64,000 bases of DNA, taken from the NCBI GenBank assembly GCA_036852015.1, contig JAANDG010000013.1, positions 372,001-436,000 on the forward strand, read 5' to 3'. A program made the position numbers and the translations under genes. This document shows positions 24,334 to 39,580 of this stretch, in pieces; the first letter of the stretch is position 1, and each line of letters begins with the position of its first letter. The stretch comes from Pelodera strongyloides. Taxonomy: Eukaryota; Nematoda; Chromadorea; Rhabditida; Rhabditidae. The notes beneath the pieces were generated by a model. The model did no database searches. It was not told the DNA's origin and saw nothing but the letters and a program-made list of their open reading frames with translations.

Positions 24334-27300
24334 GAGAGGAGAGAGAGAGCGAGAGATTTTTTGCAAGTTGAAGAAAAGGTACGAAAGCCAATTACTGAAT
24401 AAATTATAAAAACTTTGTAATATCAAGTGACACCAATAAACAACGTCACTTTTTAACTTTACCATCAGCGTTACCGCTGGCTTTACGGCTTCGTAAATGC
24501 ATATCAGTTCTGCAAAACATCGTGTAGCTGAATATTTATTTTGAAGGAAACACCACGTTCATGTTCATGCTGGGGTCTCTGGAGCCGGACTGGAACTGCA
24601 CTATGCATGATGGAACGCACGTTAGGGTAAGCATTATGTTAGGGTTAAAGGTTAAGGTTAGACCCGTCATCGCAAGAGATCTGAACTCCGTGCGGGTCCC
24701 GTGCCTGAAATACACGGTCCGGCATTATGATGCTCTTTCTTATTTGGGATTCATGCTCACAAGAACTGAACACTGTTAGGGAATGTAGTTGTAGTCTCAT
24801 CTCCCTAAGATTGTTTTGTCTAATGTTTGATCTTTGATCTTTACGTTGTGTTGCTAATACCTGTACGTGACTTAGCCATTCAATGCTAAACTTTGACTGC
24901 GCGCCGCGGACGTGTGGCGAGTGCGCGGCGAAGGTTTTAGAGGGTCGCCACAGTCGAATGGCGAACTCTCTTCCGCGCGCTGCTTTCGCCAGGACCTCGC
25001 CCAGATTTCGCCGCGGGTTCGCCCAGTCTTCGCCAGAATAGAAAAATCGGCCGTGAAATATCCGTACTACCCATTCAAAATAAAAAAGGGAACAAATAAT
25101 AACAAATAAAAAACTTCAAATACAGACAAAAATCTTTACTTCAATTCACAAGCAAAACAACTCCGTACTCCGAAAAAAAGCGAGAAATGACAAACTAACT
25201 CAACTAACGAAACGAAATGAAACCTAAAGAAATGACAAACTAACTTAATGAAAAAAATTAAAATAATTTGTGATTTAGCATTAGTTACCGGAATGCTAAA
25301 GCTAGGAAATGACCTCGCTACTTACAGGAATACTAACAACAGTAACGGAAATAACCTCGTACGTAATAATAACATCATAAAAAGTATTAGCAACCTTAAA
25401 AAGTACGTATAAGAATAAATCCACTCTATTGTCCTTCAATTCAATAAAATAAATTCACAACCGAGGAACTAGAAATATAGATGTAGGAGAAGCCCCTAAG
25501 AAAACGGATGCAAAATGTTAATTTGCTGGGCTACACACGCTATATATACAACACATACAGCGATCCTGCTCTGTCTATGCTTTTAGTTCTGGAAATTTAT
25601 ACGAGATGCCTGAGCCTGAGGGTAACAAAATAACAAAATTCTGGGGAGGAATTTAGTCCTTACTGATGATTATTGAGTGTCAATGAAGGGACACCGTTCG
25701 CACACTGTCCAGTATTCCGAATAATCGTCCTTTCGTTTGGGCCTGGACAGTTTCCATGTGGGCATAACATCCGCTACACCCCCTGAAAAAAAATGATTCA
25801 AATGTACACCCTGCACCTGCACTCTAAAGGACTCTAACATACGGAAGTTTATTATTCGTCCTCCTAAGTTTATTTATTTATACTCATTAAAAACAGCGCA
25901 ACGCCGTGAGAGACGATGAAAAACTCTAAAGGACTCTAACATACGGAAGTTTATTATTCGTCCTCCTAAGTTTATTTATTTATTTATTTATTATACTCAT
26001 TAAAAAGAGCGCAACGCCGTGAGAGACGATGAAAAATAAAAATCAAAGTAGATAATATAGATATTAGAATATAATTTCCACCAACAGTATATAGATTGTA
26101 ATTCCACAAGAGTTAACAAAGAAAACGATGTTGATAGCGAATCAAAGAATTTGGTCCCACACAAACAGCCAACCCGTATTTTGTGGTTTTAGTTTAGTTT
26201 AGCCACGTTACCTCAACAACAACTAGTATGAAGATTGAGTACAGGAAAGCCATATCTCAAAAAAACACCCTACACGATAAAAAGAAAAACAAATGCACGT
26301 AGCAATTTATGCATAGAATGTGTTTCAGTTACATAGCGTCATAGTAGAGGCACGCTTGGCATAATAAATAATAACAAAAAGTAATCAAGAACAAGTATTC
26401 ACCTGCAGGTCTTCTGTGTGAACAGACAGCTAAAGTCCTCAATGCGTCCTAGACTAGACTGGGCCTAAATAACAATGAATATGTATTAAACGGCACGGAA
26501 CTCCATTACCACGCAAAAGGTGGCACTAACGCCTCACGTAATCAGCAAGCTCCCACCTTCCTTCCACCATGATTAAACATTTAGCCATACTTAGCCTGTT
26601 TAGCTACTAGCAACCGGTTCGAAAGAGATTCGGGTATAATAAATTACAACACGAAACACAAAAACCTAAACATACTGAAGGTCGACTGAAATAAAAGATA
26701 AATCTAGGCTCACGTGACATGAATGAAACCTTACCTTATTGTTAGAGGGGTTTAACAATCCAGTCAATCGTCAACATGAAATCGATGTCGATTGATTAGA
26801 TGATTAGAAGAGGACGAGGACTCGAGGACACTTCCACAATAGTACGTATATTGTGTGATCGCGATGAGTTCTAAATGCAATGTAGATGAATAGAAACCAA
26901 TTTCATACTCGACTCGAGGGTGACATGAACCATAAAATAATATAAAAATCGACGCGACAGACGGCGATATTAGCAGGATAAGCAGCAAAAAAAAAAAACA
27001 CCCTAGTCAGAGGATGTAATCAGTCGACCACCTATACAATATGTGATACGCGCTCGAACTGCAATAAAGCCAATCAGTTAACCATTTAATGCAAGTTGCG
27101 GGTCAATGAAAAATATAAAAGGACCGAAACCGAAGTCATAAATAAGAAAGACAAACCGTAAAAACGTATCCTTATGATCGAACAGCAATCCAGCGGCATC
27201 ACATACAACTACAATATTAAAGTTTACTGGTTTACTAATATAAACCCTTTTTAAACAAAAGAAACTACATACAAAATGAAAAGCAAAGAGCGAGCGAATA

Positions 27301-28831
27301 AAAAAAGCTGTCTGCAATATATTTTTTGGATCAAAAAAGCAAGGTGCATGCGAAATTGATTAGCTAGACTACGGTAGGTACGCTGCCTTATAAAATGTTT
27401 TTGCAAACAAATGCAATGAAAATGCCAATGATGGTACTAATAAAATTCATCTTATAAATAAATAATAAAAAGGAATACGTTCAGTCATTCGGCACACCAT
27501 TTTTTACTACATTGCTATATGAAGGAAATAAGCTTTAATTAACCATACTTAAAAGGAAAAACAAACACGGCAAAATGCAAATATGAGAAAATACTGGAGA
27601 TGGTGCAAGATTTCGAACGTCCAAGTTCGCTGCGTACCACTTGACTGAATAACAAATAGTTTTCCCTGCAATCCCTGGCGACAACCAGGCGAAGATAGGG
27701 CGAAGACGCCGCGAACCGTTTTCTCAGAATAGGGCAGTTTTCCGGTCGATTTTCCCTGTTCCGCCCAGTCTTCGCCCGGCTCTCGCCAGGATCTCGCGGC
27801 GCGGCACTTCCGCGCCAGGGTTTCGCCGCGCGCAGCCCAAGTTTCATCAGTGTGCAATTGTATGCAATTGTCCTAGTAACCTAATTGCCTGTTCTAGAGT
27901 GTTCGCTAGGAAACGTATATAAACAAGGGTCAACAATCATATTTGATTCTCGATACCAGTGCTACCTGTCTTACTATAATAAACCTATTATTATCAGCAT
28001 ACGCCTACTATTTGACTCTTCAACAAACACCGAACAAGTATTTGAGCTATTTATGTATGGGACTAGACAAATGAGCTAGGCTACATCTCCAGAGGCTGAC
28101 CTAACTTTAGCAACAAAAATATAATTGGTTAATTTCTATATTTTCAGGTCGAAGCCCCTGCCAAAGACGACAAATGCGACTTCCTAAAGAGTTGTGCTTC
28201 ATTCAAAGCTATTGTTAGTGATTTTTCTTGCTTCGCTAGGCTTTTATGATAAACTTACCCAAGCCCTGTTCAAATACCGGTTGCTAATTAATCAGTCAAT
28301 CGATTAGAATACTCATTGTTCGGGCAATTCCGTGTTCCGTGCATAGCCATTGCTCTAGCACATACTCGTGGCCCAAACTATATATACCTAGGGAACTCAC
28401 AGGAAAGCGAAATAATTGCCGAACCCACACAAAACCGTCGTTGACCGTCACCAAATGGCTTTTCCTGAAAAAACCATTTGGTGACTGGTTCGTAAGCATT
28501 TGGTGACCAGGTTATGCCGGGTTTAGATGCAACTTGGTCACCACATGGTCACGAAGTGGTCACCAAATGGGTTCACCCATTTCCTATGTAGGTGAACATA
28601 ACCTCGGGTTAAGTAGTTAATAAAACGATAATCCGCAGCGTATTTTCAGCACGATTCCGTTGAATTTCGCTCCCTTGTGGCGGATTTCAAATTGGTTTGC
28701 GATGACAAAGATAAAGTGAAATGGATTGAAGTAATTCAAGCCGGCGGATCGGTAAGAGTCTTTTAATTTGTTTCTGCTTTACCTCTCTCTCTCCTCTCTC
28801 TCTCTCTGCATTTCTACCTCTTCCCTCTCTC

Positions 28832-28862
<31 letters not shown>

Positions 28863-29294
28863 AATTTTCCATCTATTTATAACAAAGATCATTGTTTATT
28901 GGGGGAGAGCTGCTAGGTGTTGATGATATTCGAACCTAGATTACCCCACCACAAACTTGTGGGGGTCAGGATGATTGTTGTTCCGGTTGCATGGTGGTGC
29001 GTATTGCATTGTGGTGCGTAACACCATGGACACCCTCGACATCACTGGACACCATTGGACACCACTTTAAGTTTTGCATGAAATGAAGTATTTTATTAAG
29101 ATTAATCATTAATAATCTAAGTTCATACCATAATTATGATAATGATGTTATGAAGATACTATGATCCATATTTCGACATAATCTTGGAAATTGGCACCTA
29201 TTTAGCTGAAGATGTCCAGTTGTGTTCAGTGGTGTCCAGTGGTGTCTGGTCTGGGTGTCTGGGTGTCTGTGATGGATTATCCAATAAGCCCTCA

Positions 29295-29337
<43 letters not shown>

Positions 29338-32300
29338 GTTTTAGGCTTTAATTCTTATTTTGTTTTAGTTGATTGGCAGTGTGATTGGCGGACATATGGG
29401 TGATCACCTCGGAAGAAAGACAATGTTCTTTTCTGGTTAGCCTTTTCCTTTTGGGTGCCCTAATCAGGAAGTTATTTTCGAATTTAGGATTACTTCACCT
29501 TGATTTGCCAAATTGTAAGAAACCCAAAGAAAAGGGTAAAATACACACAAACAGTTCATGCATTATGTAGCAAAGTAATTAATAGTTAAAGCGAAATACT
29601 GGCCAGTTTTTGAAACACATCGAGTAGACAAGCATTCTTATGCAGCTTATGCAAATGAACATAAATTAGAATAAAAAATCGAGTTAAATTCAAGCAAATT
29701 AGTATTTCAGTTGTCCACGATATGTTTCAAAAACCGGCCGGTATTTCGCTTTAAAGGATCGAGTCACTAGAAAATCGTCGTTTTTCTTCGAGTTTACTTG
29801 AATTTAGTAAAGAATAAAGAAAAATACTTTACCAACACCGAATAATTTGAATTCCAACTCAGGGAGTGAACAAGTAGACGAGTAGTTCTACTTAATTACC
29901 GCAGGATCACGAAACGTGTTCAGACAGCTGCTTCCCGATCGGGAGTATGCAAATTATTTCGGCAAATATCTGCATATTATATATTTACATATACTGCAAG
30001 GGTCTGCAGGCATATCACTACACGTTTCATAACCCGCGGTAGTTAAGTAGAACTACTTTTCTACTTGTTCTCACCCCCTGAGTTGGAATTCAAATTATTC
30101 GGTTTTGGTAAAGTATTTTTCTTTATTCTTTACTAAATTCAAGTAAACTCGAAGCAAAATGATGATCTTGGAGTGACTGCGATCCTTTAAAAGTAAAAAG
30201 TAAAAGTAATGTTTTCCGCGAATTAATGATTTAAATATAAATTTTACTTAACACTGTACCTTTCCTTCAGGTCAACTTCTAATTATCATCACGTCGATAA
30301 TGAGCATTGCGGCGAGAAATTGGATCGCGTTTGCTTCAATTATGGCAGTTAATTGCTTTTTGTACGGAATTATCGAGGTTGGTATTAGGCAATTACATGA
30401 CCCACTGCAAAGTCAACAACTCCCATAGAAAAAAATAGCTTACCATAATTCCGTAGATCTACAAAATACAAATGCATGCAAAGTTCTGTCAGCACGCGTT
30501 GTTCGGGACAGACTTCGATTAGAAAGTTGCAAGGAAGAATACACCCCTAACAATGAGTTTGAATGATTTAATAATTTTTGTTCGTTCAACACGGTCACGG
30601 CCCTTATTCACTAAAAAAATTTTGTTTTGTTCAGGTCACCTCGCTATGTCTGATGATGGAGTACACAAGCAACAAGTTGGTTATACCTATTATTTTAAAC
30701 TTTACTTCAAATTTTCTAAATCATGTTTTGGACTTAGAAACCAAAATCTCAAAAGTTTGCCAAATGTCAACTTACAAATACGTTCCATCATTCGGAATTT
30801 TTTTGGTATAGTTATGAGTTATGAGTTACGGCCGAGCTTCATTGTAGCTATGGGGATACATCACCTTGGAGCCGAGAGCTAATCAACTGTATAAAGCGTT
30901 TCGAAAAGGGAAACATAAATAAAAAATTTTTTTAGATTCCGAATTATTCACACAAACGCCTTCCAGCAGCCAATCGCCTATATGGCTATCGCACTCATTG
31001 CCTATCTTACCAAAGGTAAGCACACATTTTAAAGCGAAACACCGGCCGGTTTTTTGCAACGCACCGAATATGCATTCTTATTCAGTTTACGCAAATGAAC
31101 ATAAATTAGAATAAAAAATCGAGTTAAATTCGAGCAACTTACCAGGAAACGATAAGTAGGCAACCTCCGATTTTTGTGGTTTTTACACATTATGTAGAGT
31201 TTGATGTCCTGAAAAAGAAAATCAAAAAATTAGCTGCTGAACTTTGCGGCGAAAAAAGTTATGAGCCCTGAAACGTGTACCTGAAATCTCACAATATGGA
31301 TTTCAAAGCAATTTTTTTGATTTCTTTTGCGGTTCTGTATTACAACTACACAACACAAAAGTTGAATCATAAACAAAAATCAAAAATGCTTTGAAATTCA
31401 TGTTTTGAGATTTTCAAGAAAGTGTGTGGGAGACAGGGGAACACGTCGTTTAGTTAGGGTTTTCCAGCTCCCGACTTGGGACAACTGGATCCCTATGTAA
31501 CGAAAATAGCATCTTCACGAAAAGATCAATCGTTCAAGTATCAATATACAACTTCCAATTAACACATTTTCACTTTCAACTCTTTTCTTTCAAATTTCAA
31601 TATCGCAACTTTCACAACTGCCTGTGAGCACGTTTTGATTTCGAATACAAATAATATATCAATCTTCCAACTTCAACAACCGAAGTCAGGAAGGACCGCG
31701 AATCGTAACACTGAACACAACACAAATGAACAAAATATTAAAGGGCATGTCAAGGGGGATTCTGCGCAGAAAGGCATCTTCAGGCGCAGACTAAGTAAAT
31801 CTCAAACGGCGCCCAATACAGTAACCCATAAAAATGGCGCCAGAATAAAATATTTGAGATTTTTTCAAAAACGTGAACAAAACACGCCGCAACGCAAGCA
31901 AAAGGGCGCGTTGCGGCGAGCCGGTAATTCAAGCCGTCCCGTGGACAGAGATTTGGCTTAGCTCTGTCCGCACGACTAGAATCCCATACTGAAGGAGTTT
32001 TTTAGAGGGGTTTGAAATTGTTTTTCTTCTTACATGAAAGTTTTTGTTTATTTTTATTTTCACTTTCCTTACCTTCAAAGCGCAAGCTTTTTTTTTGTGC
32101 CCAACATGCAAAACCGGCTTGACATTCCCTTTAAGTGAGTAAAGGAATATCGAGTAACAATGAACAACGAGTAGAATCGGTACACTTGGATAGGTCAATT
32201 GACGGGTTAGAATTTACCAAGTATACGGATTCCACGACCACAACAATGGTGAGATCGTAGTGATCGCGAGAAGAGGATCAATGGGCAGGAATAACGGACA

Positions 32301-35300
32301 AAAATCGAGTAACAACGAAATATATGGTGGACCACTTGTCAAACACCAAAAAAATCAATACAGCAACAAAAACGGGGAAAAACGCTACAACAACAACGGC
32401 ATAAAAAAAATAAAATAACGAATATCGACAAGTGGTTACGGTATCCGAGCGTTAGAGCGTCGCGGCGTCAGGGCGTATCTGGCAATTTGCCAGCCTCGTT
32501 TAAAGGTGTATACATGGTATTTTATTTATTTCTCAACTGTTTGCCGCTTTTGTAATCCCCTCCTTTTCCTGGTAACAAACACTTTGTGTGGGCAACCTGT
32601 ATTCATCTTAACAATAATAAAAAATAATAACGTTTATTCAGCAGCGCATTGTCACAAGGCGTGTTGTTTTTTACTCAGAAGGCATCGGGAGCGTTGTGGA
32701 CGACCGGCACGTAGAAGTTTTCCTCACTGTGGCAAAGGTTGCGACCCTTTTCCATCTAAACAGGGTAATAGTTGACGCTGGCTGAACATTAGACAACTGA
32801 TGAAGTCCAATGTCTTAGTTCGGTTACTTTTTCGTCATAAAGAAAAAGTTAACGGCTCACTCTTAAGTATCCATTCTCTCCCCATCCCGTTCCCCAACTA
32901 TTACGAATAATCCAGAATTGTCTGCCGTTGTCTTCTTGTCCTAAAACAATATTAATGTTCATTTCAATTAGCTAAAGTATGGATAGGATGTTGGTTGTTC
33001 AGTTCAAATTTGTCGTTTTACTTCGATGATTATTAAAATAGGTATCCAAAAAAACTTGGTACTCTGGAACTTACCGTATCCTACCACTGTCATTGCATGC
33101 CATCCTTGCGCTGTTTGATTGGGGATGCAATCATTTGGATTGGGCGAAAAGACTCCTCCTCTGTAGTGGAAAAAAGCATCGGGTACGGACATGCCTGAAT
33201 TAGTGAGATATATTAGCGGCCAATGAAACATGTTCATTTCAACAAGGAAAAGAAACTTGGATCTTCATTACTGCGCAAGTTAGGTCCGATACGGTCCGGA
33301 TGTCGCAATCCTGCCGACCTTGTATGCTTACGGCGCTCGGTGATTTTCTTTGCACCAAATAAGCGAATAACCACCTTGCGTACCTAGCCGGGATCGAACC
33401 CCCGACTTCTGGATTGAGAGACGGGTGCGTTACCCACTAGGCAATAAGACCCACAACTTACTAAATGTAATAGGTCCATTTTTATGCAGATAATATTCAC
33501 AGCTGTAAACTCTGTCTTCTGTTCGATCACCGCCCAAGTGGTACACCTTACGTGTTGTAGAGTAGCGTTGCTGTAAATGTAAACCGTCAAGTGACACTTA
33601 AGTTGTAGAATGCGCAGCAAAAGCTCGAGCTTGAAGTTGAAAATAAATGGCGAACCGTTTAACGTTATCAACAAGCAATTTCGCACTATATTAGGCATTC
33701 TGAGTTGTGTTTGGCTTCCACCTATGTATAGTATGTGATGTTGGACAAATCCGGAAGAAGTTATATAAGTTATAAGAAGTTAAACCTACAACATTACGGC
33801 AGTTCTCTGTTCTGGCAGTGTATGGATACTCGTTGGCCAAGGACAGTCCATATGATTGAGTAAACCTGCCAAAGCAAATGTTAAATATTAACACAACATA
33901 CCTAGACCTATCATTTTGTTCCTTTATCTGATATTCAATGGTGAAAATACACCTAATTGAGGTTATAAACCAAAAAAACTTACAGAAGAGCCTTATCGAC
34001 AAATCCTCCATTGCAACCGTAGGAATCACCGTCACAGTCAACGAGAGACTGGAAAATTCAAATTTATATTTCACATGTAGTCGACACAATTGGGACGTGA
34101 GGCGTGAAAGAGAAAAAACAGTCAACCGAAAACAAAAATTATTGAAAACGAAAACGAAAAGAAAGAAAGAAAAGAAAATACCTGTTCTGAAAACTCCCAA
34201 CGGTGTCCATTAAATTTACAGTATTGAAATTCGACCGAGTTAACAGCTCTAAAACAGATGATTTTCTGAAAGTGCAAAAGATTGAAGAATTTGAAAAAAG
34301 GTCTGAAACTATTTGTATATAAAAAAATTCCAAAGAATACTGTTGAATGGTACAAAAACTGACGTGAATGCCCAGCATGAACCACATTGGCCTTGGTCCC
34401 GGATTGGGGACATACATCCGTCCCTTGACAGGTCAATGTTGACACTCTGAACCAAAATGTTCCTTTATAAAACTAAAATAGTGATAACTACATAGTACAT
34501 AATATAATTGTCAGTTTGTCACAACAATTGTCAGTTTGTCACAAATCAACGTACATCTCTTGTCTTTGGACCCAATACGCGGGTCATGTTCAGAGTTGTG
34601 GCATCCATTGTCATACGCTCCTTTGACAAGATCTAAAAAATTATATATCATCAATACGACTGAGCAATGACTTGGTCTAATAATAATAATAATTTATAAT
34701 AATTTACGCACACATACAATTCATGAGAAAATATATACAACGTACAGTTTTGTCGAGTAAAGCAACAGTAGCACAAATAAAAATGGTGTATATTTTTTCT
34801 TCAGGGGGATGTTTTGATGATTTTTTGTTTGATTGTGAAAGCTTTCCACTTATTTGTTTGTTGATTATTCACGCACCGCTCTCTTCTCCGCGTCGCTTCG
34901 ATCCGTAAACTGGGTAACTCCCAATTGATAGGAGTGGTCATTCTGATTTGCTTTTTCTTGAAGGTCCCGCATTTCTTTCATGTTCTTCATGAAGTACACC
35001 AGGCGCTCTTTGAATTCTGATTGATTGGGATTGTACTTGCGTTCGAATCTAAGTATAAATAAATAGTAAACAACAAAAATGGAGACTAACCAAAAACTTG
35101 ACGATCGGGCGCTGTTCCGATCGTTAAAGCGAAATACCGGCCGGTTTTTGAGGCACATCGAGTGGACCAGCATTCTTGTTCTATGTATGCGCAGCTTATG
35201 CAAATGAACATAAATTAGAATAAAAAATCGAGCCAAATTCGAGCAAAGTAGCATCATTCAGTTGTTCACGATGCGTTTCAAAAACCGGCCGGTATTTCGC

Positions 35301-38300
35301 TGTTGACGGGCTGGCAAGACTGAGGCTTTCCATAACATAGTAGTCGCGACCTGGCGCTGTTCCCGGGCAAACAGGTGACCTGTTTTGAAGGTATTCAAGG
35401 TGCTGTAACTCAACCAACTCTTTGATAAAATCCTGGAATTGCTGTATGTACTCCGCAGCCTCGGGCAATTCAGCAATAATTGATTGAATGTTCATTTCCT
35501 CTTTCACATCTTTTAGTCTAAGAGTTGCCATAGAATCTACCGTACAAACGGCTACCGCCAGAAGTCCGACAAACTTATACATCTGAAAATGTACTGAAGA
35601 TTTTCTGAACCTTAAGCACCTTCACAGTTACATTTTTGGGCATTTTTACAAGTTAGATAATTCAATGAAAGAAGTGGAATAGCGTGCAAGAGCTCGAAGG
35701 AGCTGATGATCTACACTTGCCCGTGGCATCCTCTTTTATACGCTTTGATCAGGGATTAAAAAAAACTGATAAAGCACATATGAGTTAAAAACTCGTGGCC
35801 TATTATCAGCGAAGTGATTTTTTATTGAAAAAAAATTATCCGCACGGTGTGTTATCACAAGTTTCTGTGTAGGCGGAAGTTCTTTTGTATTACCTAAAGT
35901 GTGAATTTTTTTTTTGAAATTGGCAAAGAAATGTTTATTGAAATATATCACAGAAACATCAATTCAAGCAGTTGCTTAATCTTCTATCTGTCTGTATCCT
36001 CCATCCTTGTCCATCTTGGATAAAGCGAAATACCAGCCGGTTTTTGAAACGCATCCCAAATATTTGCGTTTCAAAAATCGGCGGTATTTCGCTTTATTTT
36101 TTATTTGACTGTTTAACACATGTAACTGTATGGTTATTCTTTTGAATGTTACTTGGATAGCGTCTGGTGTGTTTCGTGAGTACTTATTTTTTTAATTAAA
36201 GGGCATGTCAAGGGGGATTCTGCGCAGAAAGGCATCTCCTGGCGCAGATTAAGTAAATCTCGAACGGCGCACAGTACAGTATACCCATAAAAATAGCCGC
36301 AGATTAAAATATTTCAAATTTTGTCATAACGTGAACAAAACAACCCGCCGCAACGGACGCAAACGGGTGCGTTGCGGCGAGCCGGTAATTCAAACCGTCC
36401 CGTGGACAGCGATTTGGCTTAGCTTTGTCCACACGACTCGAATCCCATACTGAAGGAGTTTTTTGGAGGGGTTTGAAATTGTTTTTCTTCTTACATGAAA
36501 GTTTTTGTTTATTTTTATTTTCACTTTCCTTACCTTCAAAACGCAAGCTTTTTTTTTTGAGCCCAACATGCAACACCGGCTTGACAGTTCCTTTAAGGTT
36601 GCAATTTGAATCATGAGATCTTGATCTACCGCCGAAAGCTGAGAAACGTTCAAAAGAAACTAACTCAATTTTTCGTATACTATTACACCAAGGGTGTTTT
36701 ATCAAGGTTTCTGAGCCATATGATACTGCAATAAAGGCCTGTCCCTCGGCCGTAACTTTGAGATATTTTTATTAATTTTTTATTTTTATTTTACAGACTG
36801 GCAAAACTTCTTCGTCTGGCTGAATATGGTGGCTTGTCCTCTCGCCATTGGTTTTATGCTGTTCCTGGAGAGTCCTCGCTGGCTGATCGCCAAGAATAAG
36901 CTCGACGAAGCCTGTGATGTAAGTGCAAGTAGAACCCAGACTGACTGGTTTTTCAATTGACATGTGCGTAGACTACGGTATTTAGGATTACGGAGACATT
37001 ATTTTCAGTAAGGTATTATTAGGCAGTACGAAAACCAGTATATCTAAAATGGAAACGAAACCGAGAGAAGAAGTTCAGTTTGGCAATAGTAAAAAATCAG
37101 TTTGTTCTTTTTCAGGTGCTGAATGATATCGCGCATCGCCGTTGGAACAATACAAAGGCCAAGTTCACCACGCATGATTTGAGTTCGATCCACACCGAAC
37201 CTAAACAAGTGGGGATTTCTTTTGTTAGTCGTGGATAGTTCAACTAATTCTAAGCAAAATACAGTGCCTATATAGTCGGAAAGAGGCATACTGTCATACA
37301 CAAACACGGTATCGTCATCTCGGAGCGCGGCCACATTTTCGATTTCATGTTGGTATAAGTCATGTCCAGAAATGTGTGTCTGGCAGTCTTTAAAGCGACA
37401 TAGCACGTAATTTTAGCCCTTGTACAACTTCTTCCACCTGTTCTCAACCGGGAGACTTGCCAAGCAATCGCTAATGCAGTGGACGAGCATGTTCACTTAC
37501 GCTATGGTCTCCAATACTTACCAGTTTACGGCGCAGGGAATGCATGGTAAGGGTAAACTTTACAGCGGTATAGCACCTGTTAAAGGGTCAGGCCCATTTC
37601 AAATGACCCCTATTTTTGATGAATCCATCTGGTTCTCCATGACAAATATAGTAGGATACGATATTTTTCTAATTTTCAAGCGCAAAATTCACGCAGTATT
37701 CAGCAATTTACCGTGGCCAGTCATACCCAACTATATATCGCATTTGTCACGCCCCTCTGCGCTAATTGGGCAATATGCTCTATTGGGCGTGACAATTGCG
37801 ATATGGGCCAATCAGCGCGAATGGGCGTGACAACTGCGATTGATTGTTGGGTATGACTGGCCATGGTAAATTCCTGAAAACTGCGTGAATATTGCGACTG
37901 AAAATTGGAAAAAAAATTCAGCCTACTATATGTGGCATGGAGAATCAGATGGAATCATCAAAAATAGTGGTCATTTGAAATGGGCCTGACCCTTTAAGCG
38001 GGTGCTAGATTATGGAGTATAGATTATGATAGTGCAAGGGAGTATAGTATGCATCATGTGTGGGGAACTATAGGTTATGTTAGCCCGCCTCTCCTCAACA
38101 ACCTCGGCATCCTACAATTAGAGCTAGGCTTAGGCTTAGGGGCTTACAAGAACAAACCTCCCAATTGCCTTTATTTGCCGAGAATCCGAACTACTATTGT
38201 GTAACTTATCGAACTTAGGTTCTTTTCGTTGGTAACGTTCAGTACGACAGATGGATCGTAAACGACTCAACCGTGATGTAAGTACCGTAGCTTATATTTC

Positions 38301-39538
38301 TGTTGTTTAGATTCTGTGATAATGTTCACTTTCCTTGATGGAGCCTTCCGTTGTGTCGCCCCTCCACTCATTATCTTCTTCGACATGAAAGTCACGCGTT
38401 TCGGAAGGAAATTGCAATTTATTGGAGCACTTTGTAAGTTTTTACATTTGATTATTTGTACATTCTTTCTCAAACTAACCTCTCGCTCGAGAGTTGATTT
38501 AGTGCTAGAAAAATGACCATCATAAACCGATCCAAAGCAAAAAAATAATAATAAGTCAATAAGTGTATCAATACAACTACAAAATTGACGGTGCACGGTA
38601 TTATCCTCGTTTTCAAATTAGCTAATGATCAAGCAACAAGTATCCAATAATTGACATCGGCCTTTCAGTGATCGAATTTGCTCTCTTTGGCGCTGTTCTC
38701 GCCCTCGTTTGTACTGGAACGGACTATCAGAGCAAATCAGTCACGATTCTGGTTAGCCTTTATAAATGTATCTTTTGGATAAATGGATATACTTTTGACT
38801 TTTGATGACTTCCGCGCTGATGCATAGATTACAAACATGGTATCCGGTGTCTTTATCTGCAATTTGAACAAATGATCGGCGAAATTGCGCTCTCCATTTT
38901 CCCGCGGAAAATACGGGATAGTCAATAACGCGCGAGAACCTGTCGAGTATAATATGTGTGCGCAAAAAAACGCAGCATTCTTTTTTTTACCATGCGCCAT
39001 CAAAGTTTTGCAGTGGCACGAGTGGCACTATACAACAAAGTTTCATTCCTTTTAGGTAATCGTAGCCACAATGATAAACGATTGTATCTTCTGGATTAAT
39101 ATCGTGCAGATCACCACGCAGAGATACCCAACTGTGGTCAGATGCATCGCTTTTGGTTCACTTCACTCAATCAAGTAAGGGATCATTCGGTAGTTCGAGC
39201 TTCTCACAACTGTGCACAGGGTTTTCTGGAGCTGGGCTATATTGCGGGGGACCGAGGAGTAGTTACCCCAGGGTAGTGATACCGGGGAGTAGTTTACTTA
39301 CACCAAAACGTACGGTATACTTACACCGAACCGTACAGCACTTTCACCGGTAGGTACCTTTCCCCAGGGAACTGATGTTGATAGTCTATCTCCGCTTTCC
39401 AGACATATCGGTTCGATCGTCGGATTCCTCGTCCTGCGACCACTGCTCACTGGAAGTCACTCATGGATTGCGTTCGCTATTCCAGAAGCATTGATTCTGT
39501 TCTGTCTCGTTGTGGGACTCTTCTTCCAGGTAAGAGAG

Positions 39539-39580
<42 letters not shown>

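Noticed and set aside
33388..33448. Possible tRNA gene on the minus strand
   Set aside because: A-box and B-box are recognisable, but the acceptor stem does not pair and the T stem needs an 8-nt loop; treated as a tRNA-derived repeat.
38236..38280. Exon-like stretch (acceptor GTTCAG, donor GTAAGT) reading [11 protein letters not shown]
   Set aside because: Including it shifts the transporter out of frame; joining 37546 directly to 38311 restores the conserved TM7 region.
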